A DNA stretch of 64,000 bases from Eulemur rufifrons. Lineage: Eukaryota > Chordata > Mammalia > Primates > Lemuridae. A program made the translations under genes and the position numbers. Positions 35,605-47,299 of this stretch are shown here, piece after piece (position 1 is the first letter of the stretch; each line of letters begins with the position of its first letter). The notes below the pieces were generated by a model that did no database searches, had not been told where the DNA came from, and was given only the letters and a program-made list of their open reading frames with translations. Location: positions 174,747,501 to 174,811,500 of the forward strand of contig NC_090989.1 in NCBI RefSeq assembly GCF_041146395.1, given 5' to 3'.

Positions 35605-36180
35605 ATATCAATATTTAGAAATAATTATATTTCTATATACTAGCACCAATCAGAAAATAAAATTCTAAATAAATAAAAATTTATACCATTTACAATGCTA
35701 GGGGATAAATATGACAAAAATATGTTAGAAGCCATTACTTTGAAAACTATAAAATATGGCTTAAAGAAAACCTAAAGGAATGGCAATGTATTATTTGGTT
35801 CATGGGTGAGAACACTAAATATTGATAAAATATCAAATCTCTCCAAATTGATCTATAGGTTGGACACAACTCATTTAAAATGTCTGTAGGTTTTTTGTAG
35901 AAATTTAAAAATTGATTCAAAAATTCATATGGAAATGCAATGGGCCTAGAATAGACAAAAATTTTTGAAGAAGAAAATATTGAAAGGCTAAAACTACCGG
36001 ATTTCAAGAATCCATAAGCAAAATGTTATATAATTGGCTTCAAGATAGACACATAAATCAATGGAAAATAATAAAGTCCATAAATAAGCGCATTTTAGAT
36101 AGACCACTGATTTTATGTAAAGATGCAAAGGCAATGCAGTGGAAAAGTGCTTTGCACAAATGGTGGTGAAACGACTGTGA
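35605..36180 (+). mobile_element. L1M LINE, ORF2 fragment
   Basis: Sense remnant of L1 ORF2: 'tataccatttacaatgctag', 'gaaaactataaaatatggct', 'aaaattcatatggaaatgca', 'atgggcctagaatagacaaa', 'ctaccggatttcaagaatcc' and 'agacacataaatcaatggaa'. Internal segments are deleted and there are many stops. The downstream half of ORF2 is absent. Confidence 0.82.
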
Positions 36181-36360
36181 TTATATATATGCATGCACAC
36201 ACACACAAAAAAGTAAATTTGGAATTCAATAAATATTGCTAATGGAGATATTGTAGTCTAAAAATGTGATTTCTCTCTTCTTACTTTGATATCTAATATA
36301 GGTCACTAGTGTAGGATTTTCCAAAAGATTTACCTAAGTTATCCCCTCTTCTTCTCATAA
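36181..36360. other. Unclassified with short TA/CA simple run
   Basis: Starts with a short TATA..CACACA run at 36183-36208; rest not recognised. Confidence 0.5.
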
Positions 36361-36720
36361 TGATTCATTCATTCAATTTACTCAGAAATTACACAATGCC
36401 AGAGACTGGAGTTACATTAATGACTAGATAAGCATGATCTTTGCCCTGATAACCTTTGGATAGAGTAGGTGATAAAGAATTATTAAACAAATCATAACAA
36501 TGCTAGTTATGTAATGAAAATTAGGGTAAGTTCAATTGAAAATTACAAGTCATATGAGAGCATGTTACTTGAGATCAATTCAGTAGAATCAGTAGTGGGA
36601 ACAGTCCGGAAAGGTTTCTTAGAGAAAGAGACATTGAGTTTGAAGCCTGAATGGGAGTACCCAGGCAGAGTATGGGGAAGACCATGTATGGAATCCTTGA
36701 GTTGATGGAACCAAAGGAGC
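36361..36720 (+). repeat. Ancient interspersed repeat, same unnamed family as 4670-5660
   Basis: Block order matches the copy at 4670: 'gattcattcattcaattta', 'atgccagagactggagttac', 'aggtttcttagagaaagaga' and 'gagtttgaagcctgaatggg'. Divergence is high. Confidence 0.55.
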
Positions 36721-37639
36721 AGCACAAGTTTTAAACTATAGGCATCTAACTTTGACATTATTTGCAGACAGCCATTATTTGTATTGTTGTTAGCAGCACT
36801 AATGGGTATACAACCACTAGGCACAAACTCAGACAAGATCAGAGTATGTAACAACATCTTTCACCCCATCAGATTCATCAAGAATTTGGTTGACATATAC
36901 TATCGGATATAGTCTTGCATTTGTGCCTTAATCACAATATAGTTATAATTTCTACTCAATTTTATTTTAGCTTTACATTTTAGATTTGAGACAATTCCAC
37001 CAGGATTTTGAACAAAGAGAACACTTTATTTAATTCAATACTTGAGCTCTCATTCAATTACTTTTTTTCACCTGAGAAATTAATACATTTCAACTATTCA
37101 GTTGGAAATGGATGGATGATCTTTGAATTTTTCTTTAAACTCCTAGTTTCTTAGAGAATTGTTTGGACAGTCCATTGAGTTATTATTTGTTGGAGGAAGT
37201 AGAAACTCACTTGAAAAAGCTCAAATTGAGAACCAAAAAAATTTACAAAAATCTATAGAGTCCTTAGAAAAGCTCAAATGTTTTAAATTTTGAAGAAGTG
37301 TCTCTTTTCAGTGAAAATGGAACCCTCACTAAACTATTGATTCTTTTGTGAGTTTCAAATTTCAAATTTGACAGTAATGATATTAGTAAAAAATAGCATC
37401 ACTAATTACAAAAGCTCATTAATTTGTCTAGTTTGGGGTGAAACACAGTCCATGAGACACTTTATCAGGTACAACATATGTTTCTCTCTGACACTTTGGA
37501 GCACTACATGGTTTTCTTTTGGGATATTCAGTTTTGTTTTTATACAGAGTGAAGCATTTTCAGGGTGAAAATCCCTGAAAGTAATAGGAATAAAATAAAG
37601 TATTTCAATCTATCTCCAAAATAATTAGTTTGGAAACAG
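36721..37639. other. Unclassified AT-rich sequence
   Basis: No gene or repeat recognised. Confidence 0.45.
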
Positions 37640-37655
37640 GGTCCACTCAAATTTT

Positions 37656-37803
37656 ATGGTAGAGAACATTCGAATTCATGTAAATATATTTTATTGTGCT
37701 GGTATCTGGGCATTTTTACTGAGCTATAAGTAACATTAAGTGTTCAATGAGTTTTGATGATAGTATACACCCATATAATGATCATTCCAAACACAATATA
37801 GAA
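37656..37803 (+). repeat. Donor copy of dispersed 150-bp direct duplication
   Basis: Begins 'atggtagagaaca' and ends 'cacaatatagaa'. The second copy lies 444 bp downstream at 38100-38250 with only a few substitutions and a 3-bp gap. This copy sits in its expected place within the L1M 3' UTR. Confidence 0.95.
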
Positions 37804-38099
37804 TATTTCCCAGAATGTTTCTTTGTGCCCCTTTCCAGGCAATATTACACCTTGCAAATATTATCTAATTTCTATAGCTATGGATTAGTTATTTATACAT
37901 TTGGATTTCACATAAATGGATCACACAATACATATTCTTAAGTTCTGGTTTCTTTTCTGTAACAGAATGTTTTTGAGATTTTTGCATATACAAGTAGTTT
38001 ATTCATTTTTTATTGCTGAATAGTGTTACATTGTATAAACAACAATATATTTACCTATTCACTAATTGATATTTTATTTCCATGTTTTAACTATTACAA

Positions 38100-38250
38100 A
38101 TGGTAGAGAACATTTGAATTCATGTAAATACATTTTATTGTGCTGGTATCTGGGCATTTTTACTGAGCTGTAAGTAACATTATTAAGTATTCAATGAGTT
38201 TTGATGATAGTATACACCCATATAATGATCATTCCAAACACAATATAGAA
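38100..38250 (+). repeat. Inserted copy of the 150-bp duplication
   Basis: Near-identical to 37656-37803. It interrupts L1M text between 'tttaactattacaaa' and 'atgctatgaagattcac', which would be contiguous in an intact element. Confidence 0.93.
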
Positions 38251-38690
38251 CATATGCTATGAAGATTCACATGAAAGTCACATATGTTTTCATTCTAAAC
38301 CATAGGGGTAGGATTGTTTGATCATCTGCTGAGAATGCTTAGAACAAACAGCCAAACCAATAAAGTTGCAACCCACCAGCAATGTTTGAGAGTTCCAGTT
38401 TCTCTATTTTCTCAACAATTGGTTTTGTCGGGTTTTTTTATCTTAGTCTTTCTAGTGGATGTGAAGTGTTAACTCATTGTGGATTTTTTTTCATGTGGCA
38501 TTGACCATTAATATATTTTTATGTGGTGTCCATTAAAGTGTTTTTACTCAATGTTTATTAGATTGTTAATTTTTTATTGTTGATTTTTAGGAGTTATTTA
38601 TATATCTAGATACATTTCCTTTGTCAAATACATGCAATGCACTATCAAATGTATGTCCTGTGTTTCCAATTTGTGGCCTGTTTACTAATT

Positions 38691-41200
38691 TTCTTAGGCT
38701 ATCTCCTTTTTCAATAACAGGCTTTACTTTTAGAGCAGTTTTAGGCATAAAGAAAAATTGAACAGAAAGTACAAAAAGTTCCCATATAACCCCCCACAAC
38801 CTCACATATAGTTTTTCCTATTATAAACATTTTGCATTAGTGTGGTACATTTGTTAAAATTAATGAGCCAATATTGATTTATTATTATTAATTAAAGTCT
38901 ATAGTTTACATTAGGGTTCACTCTTTGTATTATGCATTCCATTGGCTTTGACAAATGTATCATGGCATGTATCCACCATAACACTATCATACAAAATAGT
39001 TTCACTGCCCTAAAAATACCCTCTGTTGCATCTATTCATCCCTTCCTTCCTTACCTAGAATCTATCACAATCACTGATCTTTTTATTCTCTCCATAGTTT
39101 TGCCTTCTCCAGAATGCCATGTAGTTGGAATCATATAGTATGTAGCCTTTTCAGATTGGTTTCTTTTACTTAGCAACAGACATTTAAAGTTTCTCTGTGT
39201 CTTTTCATGACTTGATAGCTTATTTCCTTTTATCACTGATTAATATTCCATTGCATATATGTAGCACAATTTGTTTATCCATTCACCCAATTTAAGGACA
39301 TCTTGGCTACTTTCAATTATGAATAAAACTGCTATAAACATCTATGTGCAGGTTTTTGTGTGGACATAAGTTCTCCACTCATTTGGGTAAATACCAAGGA
39401 GCATAATTGCCGGATCTACAATAACGGTGTGTTTAGTTTTGTAAGATATTGCCAGGCTGTCTTCCAAAGTGGCTGTTCCATTCTGAATTTTCACAAGCAA
39501 TGAGTGAGAGTTCCTGTTGCTCCACATCCTTGCCAGCATTTGGTGTTGACAATGTTTTGGATTTTAGCCACTCTAATAGGTGTGTAGTGGTATCTTGTTT
39601 TAATGTGCAAATTCCTTGATAGCATTTGATGGCCGGTATCATTTCATATACTTATTTGTCATCTGTATTTGCATTTTTTGGTGAAGTGTCTGTTCATATC
39701 TTTTGCCCATTTTTTAATTAAGTTGTTTGTTTTCTTATTATTGAGTTTTAAAGTTTGGTTTTTTTGTGTATTTTGGATACCAGTCCTTAATCAGATATAT
39801 GTTTTTCAAGATTTCTCTGAGTCTGTGGCTTATCTTTTTATTCTCATAACTGTATTTTGTAGAGCAGAAGTTTTAAAATTTTAATGAAATCCAATTTATC
39901 ATTTTTTTCTTTCAGAGATCATGCTTTTGGTATTGTATCTAAAAAGCTATCCCCAAACTCAAGGTCACCTAGCTTTTATCCTATGTTACCTAATAGTTTT
40001 ATAATTCTGCATTTAAGTCTATGATCCATTTCGAGTTAATTTCTGTGAAAGGTATAAGATCTGTATCCATATTCTTTTTTTTTTTTTTTTACATGTGGAT
40101 ATCTAATTGTTCCAGCACCATTTATTGAAAAGTCTATCCTTTCTCTATTTAATTATTTGCTCCTTTTCAAAGATCAGTTGACTATATTCATGCAGGTCTA
40201 CTTCTGGGGTATTCCATTAATCTATTCATCTATGCTTTTTCTGATAATATACTGTCTTGATTACTGTAGCTTTATAGTAATTCTCAAAGTGTGCCAGTCC
40301 TCTGACTTTGTTTTCCTTCAATATTTGCTTCTATCTGCCCTTCCATATGAACTTTAGAGTCAGTTTGTTGATAGCCACAAAATAATTTTCTGGCATTTTG
40401 GTTGGGATTACATTGAATCTTTAGATCAAGTTGGGAAAGACTGACATTTTGACAATATTGAGTTTTTTATTCCATGTATATGGAATATTTCTTCATATAT
40501 TTAGCTCTTTGATTTCTTTCTTCAAAATTTTATAGTTTTCCTCATGTACGTTTTATACATATTTGTTAGATTTATATCTGTGTTTAATTTTTTGGTGCTA
40601 ATATAAATGATATGTTTTGAATTTAAAATTTCAGTTGTTCATTTCAGGTATATAAGAAAGCAATTGATTTTTGTATATTAAACTTGTATCCTGCAACCTC
40701 ACCATAGTCACTTATTAATTTCAGGAGAGTTTTTTTTATTCTTTGGGATTTTCTACATAGACAATTAATATCATCTGTGAATAAAGACAGTTTTATTTTT
40801 TTCTTCCCAAACTATATACCTTTTATTTCCTTTTCTGGTTTCATTGCATTAGTTAAGACTTCCAGTACTATGGTGAATACAAGTGGTGAGAGAGGACATC
40901 CTTGACTTATTCTTGATATCAGCAGAAAAGCAGTTTCTCACCATAAATATGATGTCAGCCATGGGGGTTTTTGTAGATGTTCTTCTCAAGTTGAGGAAGT
41001 TCTTCTTTATGCCTAGTTTGTTGAAAGGTTTGGTGGTTTGTGTTGTTGTTTTTTAATCATGAATGGGTGTTGGAGTTTTTCAAAAATTTTTCTGCATCTA
41101 CTGATGTCATAAGATTTTTCTTTCTTAGCCTGTTGATATGATGGATTGTACATTAATCAATTTTCAGTTAAGCTGTCTTTTCCTGAGCAGAAATGTTATT
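38691..41200 (-). mobile_element. L1M LINE, long antisense fragment
   Basis: About 2.5 kb of antisense old L1: UTR, then ORF2 complement with 'tattccattgcatatatgta', 'tttccaaagtggctgttcca', 'ccagtccttaatcagatata', 'gttccagcaccatttattga', 'gtcttgattactgtagcttt', 'ctatggtgaatacaagtggt' and 'tgttgatatgatggattgta'. It starts again from a UTR after the preceding L1M piece, so it is a separate insertion or a rearranged second copy. All frames are broken. It includes a T run at 40075-40091. Confidence 0.88.
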
Positions 41201-41299
41201 ATTAAGTTCCATTGATTAGTTTTTCCCTTATGTTTTTTATGTCCTATCTAGACTTCTTTTTAATGAGATTCTCTTTCATCACTAAATAATGAAATAGTA
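41201..41299. other. Short unclassified flank of the mariner
   Basis: May be the continuation of the upstream L1M; ends with the TA target dinucleotide at 41298-41299. Confidence 0.4.
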
Positions 41300-41328
41300 T
41301 TAGGTTTTATGTATGAAATGTCTGATTT
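41300..41328 (+). repeat. Mariner 5' terminal inverted repeat
   Basis: Reads ttaggttttatgtatgaaat then gtctgattt. Pairs with the complement of 42556-42585 with one 1-base gap. Confidence 0.88.
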
Positions 41329-41486
41329 CTGTAAGTACTAAGTTTGACAGTTGATAACTTTTATATTTCACTTTGACAATTCTTGTTTTATTTTTATTGT
41401 AAAGGTACATCCTCATTCTCTCAAATGCACAGTTTGGCTTGTGATTATCTTTCAAGTTTTTTTTTTAAAGCAATTTTTGTGAAACC

Positions 41487-42508
41487 ATGGATAAGTCAAA
41501 AAGTCCTGTTATTTTCGAATATGAGTTCTGTTATGGAACCAACGCAGTGCAACCAGCTTGAAATATCAAAGAAGTGTTTGGGAAGGATGAACACACAGTA
41601 CGTCAGTGGTTGGAGAAGTTCCATTCTGGTGATTTTAATCTTGAAAATGAGCCACATGGGCAACCTGAGACCAAGGTGGATAATAATGAGCTGAAAGCTG
41701 TAGTGGAAGCAAATCCATCTCAACCTACACATGAATTAGCAGCAATGTTTGATGTTACTATTTCAACAATATTGGACCTTTTGAAACAAATGGACAAGGT
41801 AAAGAAGCTGGATAAATGGGCTCTGCATGAATTAAACAATAGTCAGAAGAGAAATTGTCTTGAAGCTTGTCTTTCTTTGCTGTCACAACATAAAGGTGAA
41901 CCATTTCTACACCATATTGTTACCTGTGATGAAAAATGGATTTTTTTTTTGACAATCTCAAGTGTCAGCATGACGGATGGATAAAGATGAAGTGCTGAAA
42001 CACAGTCCAAAACTGAATATTCATCAAAAAAAGCTAATGATGTGTGTTTGGTGGTCCAGATCTGATATTATCCACTACAGCTTCATGAAGCCTGGTCAAT
42101 CCATTACAGTGGATGTCTACTGCTGTAGATGTCATTTCATTGGATGAAATGATGAGGATGCTTGTGATTAAGCAGCTGAGATTGGTCAATAGAGACAGGC
42201 CAATCCTCTTGCAAGACAGCACTTGACCACATTTCACACAAACAACACTGATCAAACTATAGAAGCTAGACTTGGAAACTCTCTGTCAACCACCATATCC
42301 ACCAGACCTTGCACCAACTGACTACCACTTCTTCCAGGCTTTGGACCACTTCTTGCAAGGAAAAATATTCAATTCTCAAAAAGCTATGGAAAATATCTTC
42401 TGTGATTTCATCGCTACTCACTCTCCAGGCTTCTTCACTGCTGGCATAAACAAGCTACCGTTAAGATGGCAAAACTGTGTCAATACTTGGGATGCATACT
42501 TTGATTAA
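41487..42508 (+). pseudogene. Mariner transposase pseudogene
   Basis: DNA transposase that would cut and paste the surrounding element at TA sites. The ATG at 41487 gives an N-terminus MDKSKSPVIFEYEF. A TGA at 41559-41561 interrupts the frame where relatives have Arg, a likely CGA-to-TGA CpG decay; the same frame then reads FGKDEHTVRQWLEKFHSGDF through the helix-turn-helix region, KKLDKWALHELN, and IVTCDEKWIF with the first catalytic Asp. Near a run of ten or more Ts at about 41941 the frame is lost. A repeated 'tgctgtagatgtcatttcat'-type slip near 42115-42145 shifts it again. The second Asp is in 'LLQDS' (about 42208) and the third in PDLAPTDYHFF. The C-terminus is open from 42272 to the TAA at 42506-42508, ending in AYFD. 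The expected full protein is about 340-350 residues. No activity is possible as it stands. Confidence 0.92.
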
Positions 42509-42555
42509 TTGTACTGCTTCTTGTTTGAGATATAATAAACTACACTTTTGATTCA

Positions 42556-42585
42556 AAATTGGACATTTCATATTTAATGACCTAC
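42556..42585 (-). repeat. Mariner 3' terminal inverted repeat
   Basis: Its complement reads gtaggtcattaaatatgaaa then tgtccaattt, matching the 5' repeat; followed by TA. Confidence 0.88.
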
Positions 42586-42587
42586 TA

Positions 42588-43754
42588 GTAAATAGGTTAG
42601 AAATTTTTAACAATACTGTTTTGGGGCACTAAAAATTATGCAGAATAAATTATTTTATAAACCATTACAACAAGCAACAATAGCAATTGAAAAGGAACAG
42701 AACATCATTAATATTAAACTATAGACTCTCCAGCAAAGTGCTCAGTGAATTTTTAACTTATCAATCCTTCATAATTTATCTTAGTGTATCACACCAGCTT
42801 AGCCGATTAGATGAGTAGACCTGAAACCCACGCAGAAGGCAGCACCCCTAGAGGCAGGGGTACTATTTTCTAACCAGTGAAAAGTGCCATCCCTCATGTA
42901 AGCCTTCTACTGAGACTACATCAGCGCTGAAGGAGTTTATCCACAACTTTTAAAAGCCAATTGCCTAGGTAAGGCTTGTGCAAATCTTAAGTACAAAACC
43001 AAGGCAGACTTTAGCAGTTCTGCCATAATACTTGCTTTGAAAATGTGAATTGTTTCAACATGAATCATATGCTAGGCAAAAAAACCCTGGGTGAAACAAA
43101 TTTTACATTTGCTTATGTGTGATTTTTTCTGAAAGAAACACTAGGTAAGTGCAAGGAAATGAGCCCAGCTAAATAAACTGAGTCACGTAGGTATACACAA
43201 AATGCACACACAAACACACCTTAAACATCCACTTCAGTTCACACGTGTGTTATGTACCACACCCAGACACATCCAGTGTTACTTTCTATCTGAGTTCAGA
43301 TAAACCTTTTTCTACCACTTCACAATAACTCACAAGCTATTTGATGAAGGAATGAACAAATGGTTATGAATGCAATTGGTTGCCAATAGCTTTATTTAAA
43401 TAATCGCTGTTCCCAAAAGAACATGGAAGTTCAGAGATAATAAGAAAATATTCATTCAATAAATAATACTGCATATTACAGTGGTATTATTTGCAAATAA
43501 GGAAACAAGAATAATATGAGGATAATTATTTCAGCTAGGAGCGACAAAAAAGAACCTATAAGAGTTTTGTGTAAATTATGCTTTTTAAGAAAGTTGTTTC
43601 TCTAGAACTTGATCTTAATCTGAAAATGAGTTATCCTAAGTAGTTTCTGATTTCTAATTAGCTTTACATAAGAAAAGCATTTACTTATGTTGAAACAATT
43701 AGGAATTTTATTAAATTAAAAGCAGGTTGGGTTTCCATCACACTACTACTGCTT
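42588..43754. other. Unclassified sequence
   Basis: No gene or clear repeat. CA-rich segment at 43195-43260. Confidence 0.45.
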
Positions 43755-44480
43755 ACACTCCACTTTCAGCTTCCGTTCTCTCCCCACTGCATTCTTACCA
43801 TCATCTCCCTGTTTCCATGCGTAACTCCTGACAGCTTATGCTCAAGGTAGCACCCTCTTAAAATGATCCTCCTAAGGTGCAAGTTAGATGAGCTCATGTC
43901 TCCCTTCAGCACCCTGCAATATCTCTCCATCTTACTCAGTGTAGAAAGTCAACAACCTTACATTGCTTTGGGTCCATCTTACCTGTCTGAACTGCCCCGG
44001 CGTCCCATACCCCTGTACCCCCACTCGGCTCCTGCACTTGCTGACTCTCCTACATGCCAGAACTGCTTCCACACTTTCTGCGCACTGACTGTTTGGAACA
44101 TTATCCCCCTAGATACCAAATGGCTCCCTTCCCTCACCTTGTTGGCATCTTCCAACAAGGAAGGTGGTACCTTCTTAATAAGCCCTACACACTACCCTAT
44201 TTAAAATTTCAAACCCCACATCCCCAGTCATTCTCCATCCTGGTCCTCTTTCCCCTTTCTTTTCTTTTCCAATAGCACTTTCGCTTTCTGACCTGTTGTG
44301 TAGTTGACTTATTTACTATGTGTTAATTGCTCATCTTTCTCCTGCTGGAATATAAACTCTACAAGGCAGGGATCTTTATGTGTTTTGTTTACTTTATGTA
44401 TTTTGATGTGTTGCAAAGGCTTAATACAGTGCCAGGAGCATAGTGGGTACTCAATAAATACTGTTGAACTAAGGAATGGG
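43755..44480 (+). mobile_element. L2 LINE, 3' end
   Basis: 'cctcctaaggtgcaagttag', 'cagcaccctgcaatatctct', 'acatgccagaactgcttcca', 'ataaactctacaaggcaggg' and the terminal 'cataGTGGGTACTCAATAAA' segment follow the end of L2 ORF2 and its 3' UTR in sense order. Open frames at 43863-44275 are relics of this, not host genes. Confidence 0.85.
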
Positions 44481-45799
44481 TGAGTGAGATCATTAACATT
44501 TTGCAAATCCTTTTACTATTTCAGGGCTATATTTTTAATGCTTTCAAGGCTTCTAACACATCAGCTTAAGACTAGAAAGATGATGATGAAATGGAAAGCA
44601 ACGTTTTAAAAAAATATCTAGAGTTTCAAGTAAACACAGACCTAACACTAGAGCTGTGATTTTGGTGATGAAAACGCTTAAATAAGGATTATTTACAAAA
44701 CCGAGCAAAAATCTAAAATCTATGCATGTTATTAAGATGGCATGTGGCAAGAACACATATAGATTGTCTTTTTTTTATTTGAATTATCAGGAAATGTTCA
44801 TTTTTATCTGGGATGTTCTTCCCTCATCATTCTATTAGAGATATGTTGATTATAATAATATTGATTCAGTTATTTCCAAGAGGGAAGAAAAACTCAGCCT
44901 GTGTTTTTCCATTGGGATTGTGCTATTTAAAACAGTATGGCAGAAAAGCAAGTGAGCATGACTGTTTAATTACAGCAGAACACGCTACCAATTCAACTAT
45001 TGATTTTACTTCATTTGCCATCTTATAATATATTATATACTTTTTCATCCATCCTGCATAGTGTTCAGTATAGAATTTTATATTTATAAATTCTTTTAAA
45101 TATTTAATGCCTTTCCATTTAGGTTCTTAAATCAAATGTTTTCTAATAGACTGAAATAATAAGCATCATACTGAAAATTTAGGAAAAAGATATAGAGATA
45201 GATCAAACCTTATACTATATAAGGCTTTTTAGAAAACACAAAGCCATGTATCTGAATATTAAATATGTCAAATTATGTGTATTAATTAAAATTTATGGAT
45301 TAATATAATAGAAACTGTATAATGGTATGAGTACAGTACAGCAGTACATAATGAAATGTAATTCATATATGCAGGTAATATGGAAGGTGAAATATAAATT
45401 TATGTGATTTAATAAGCTTGTTATTGAACAACATATAAAAATTGAACAAGAAAAAGCTTGGCTTCATTAGCATGTGATATAAATTATTTTAAAAATTCCA
45501 TTTGAAACATAAATTATAGTGTTATATGCGATGGTTCTAATTTTCTCAGATAATAGAGCCACAATGTTTTAGAAAAGTAAAAAGAGTATTGACAAAAAGC
45601 TGAAGATCAATGTAACTGTTACATACATACATACGTGTGTGCGTGCACGAGTGTGTGTATGTTTTGGGGATATGTACCAAGTTTATAACAAGGGATGCTG
45701 TATAACAGTGTTAAATGAACAAAACCGCCATACATAGCTGAGCATGTGGGTAATGACATTCAGTCATTTGTTAAAACTTGCAACCTAGAAAAAAGATCT
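44481..45799. other. Unclassified AT-rich sequence with alternating purine-pyrimidine run
   Basis: No gene or transposon recognised. At 45621-45649 there are 29 strictly alternating purine-pyrimidine bases (acatacatac...gtgtgtgcgtgcacg), continuing as GT repeats to about 45661. Confidence 0.5.
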
Positions 45800-46600
45800 G
45801 AACTATATATTGCTGTGTTATTCAAGCACACCACTTTGGCCCTGTCTGTAGGTTGTTTTCGTGATCTATGAAGGCATTAGGGAATGACCACTAATTAGAG
45901 TTATAAGACCAAACGATGGTAATATTGGGTGCCGCCCAGCCTATCTAAGTCGCTAATGTGCAATCTCATTCCAGAAGAGCTGTCACTATAAAACCAGGTC
46001 AGCACGGCGGCAGAAATCTATAAATATACTGCCTATGTCATATCCTATCATCTCTGGAAGGAGCATGCACCCTGTCTTTTTAAAAGAGGTTTCCATATGC
46101 TATAGAAGACATGTGTGATAAATTAAGCACTTCTTTCTAGACACTGAAAACATAATAGTGATATAATTAATTACAGTCATATTCTTGTTAAAATTGTGCA
46201 GAAAAATTACACCTTTTTCGATTAGCATGAAATATAAGTGTCAAATCCGTAATAAAACCCTGATCAATAAAACAATAATAATTGTGTTGTTAAAAGCGGA
46301 CATCGAAAGGTGTTCATGGCAACATATTTTAAAGGTTAGAAACCCTTTTAAAATAAACGGATTTCATCTTTACACTATGTCATCTAAATCATTACTGTGT
46401 TTGTGTATACAATTATAATCAGACGATAAATTGCAGCTATTGAATGGATTAAGTCTGCACTTCTTGACCTCATAAATCTGAGATTGTCATAGCTTCAGAA
46501 AATGCTTGTGTAACAATCAGTTGATTACATGGCATGAGCAGCTGTGTGCATGTTAACTGGAAAATATGAAAGGGGAAGGGTAATTCGAAGTTCAATGGTA
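45800..46600. promoter_or_regulatory. Candidate conserved non-coding element
   Basis: Repeat-free, AT-rich, but with CpGs kept at many places: 'ggtgccgcccagcc', 'taagtcgctaatg', 'agcacggcggcag', 'tttttcgattagc', 'atccgtaataaaac', 'agcggacatcgaaag', 'aaacggattt' and 'cagacgataaattg'. AATAAAAC- and TAAT-type homeobox cores and an ACAATAATAATTGTG block suggest transcription-factor sites. A 77-codon open frame (46185-46418) inside has no domain features. Inference only; needs cross-species alignment. Confidence 0.4.
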
Positions 46601-47299
46601 GAACTTTATAACATATTTGACACTTCCTTTTTAACGCTTTCAAACCCCTCCTTCACTAAGTTTATGCATTTAATGGAAGGATGTTGAGAAAATTTAAACT
46701 AACAAAATGAGGTCCAACTGAAATGTCAATATTTATTAAGATTCCCTGAAAATATCCATTCATGTTAAATCACTGTATTTTTGAATGCCTTAACGGAGAA
46801 TAAGGAAGAAGAGTGTGGAGTGAGAAAATACTTCACAGCATACTCTAGGTAGTGATTTTGGGGGAAAAAAATCCCCACAAAGCCATTCCTTACAAAAGAC
46901 ATTCTGGTTTTGAGTGTATGATTCCCACTGGGTGTACAATGCCATTTCTACACAATTTTGGTTTACACTTGAAATAAATCAAAGATTGTCTGGTGTTTTA
47001 CTTTATCAAAACTTTTAAAACTGTGAAAATGGCTATCTCACCACTAATGAAAATAAAATGTTTAAAGAAACAATACACCAAGAGCTTTTGAAGGCAGGCG
47101 GCACCTGAATCTGCTATTTTATGTTTAATTCAAGAGGTATTATGCCCATTTTAGATCTTCTTAAGGAGAATTGGTTTTAACTAAAATTTATCTATTTGTA
47201 TATAGCTTCACCTTCAAAAATTTATATAGACGATGACCCAATTTTGAAAATCTCATATATTAAAATGGAATTAATCAAAGATTCAAAGAGAATTAGATT
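46601..47299. other. Unclassified, repeat-poor sequence
   Basis: No gene or repeat recognised; lies between two candidate conserved blocks. Confidence 0.45.

Larger units (their letters stand above)
37640..38690 (-). mobile_element. L1M LINE 3' region, antisense, with internal duplication
   Basis: Complement of an L1M 3' UTR and ORF2 tail: 'tttttactgagctataagta', 'ggatttcacataaatggatc', 'ttattgctgaatagtgttac', 'caccagcaatgtttgagagt', 'ctttctagtggatgtgaagt' and 'gatttttaggagttatttat'. The run is collinear except for an extra 151-bp segment at 38100-38250 that repeats 37656-37803. Confidence 0.8.
41300..42585 (+). mobile_element. Mariner (Tc1/mariner) element with both terminal repeats
   Basis: A 1286-bp element, the usual length for an autonomous mariner, flanked by TA on both sides (41298-41299 and 42586-42587). 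The terminal inverted repeats are 41300-41328 and 42556-42585, with 23 of 30 aligned positions matching; both hold 'tatgaaatgtc'. The inside encodes a DD34D transposase, now broken. The terminal repeat differs from that of human Hsmar1 (which I recall as TTAGGTTGGTGCAAAAGTAA), although the protein is of the same broad cecropia-like type. Frameshifts and a CpG-decay stop show that it is long dead. Confidence 0.93.

Noticed and set aside
43863..44275. 113- and 73-codon frames
   Set aside because: Inside an L2 3' end; LINE relic, not a host gene.
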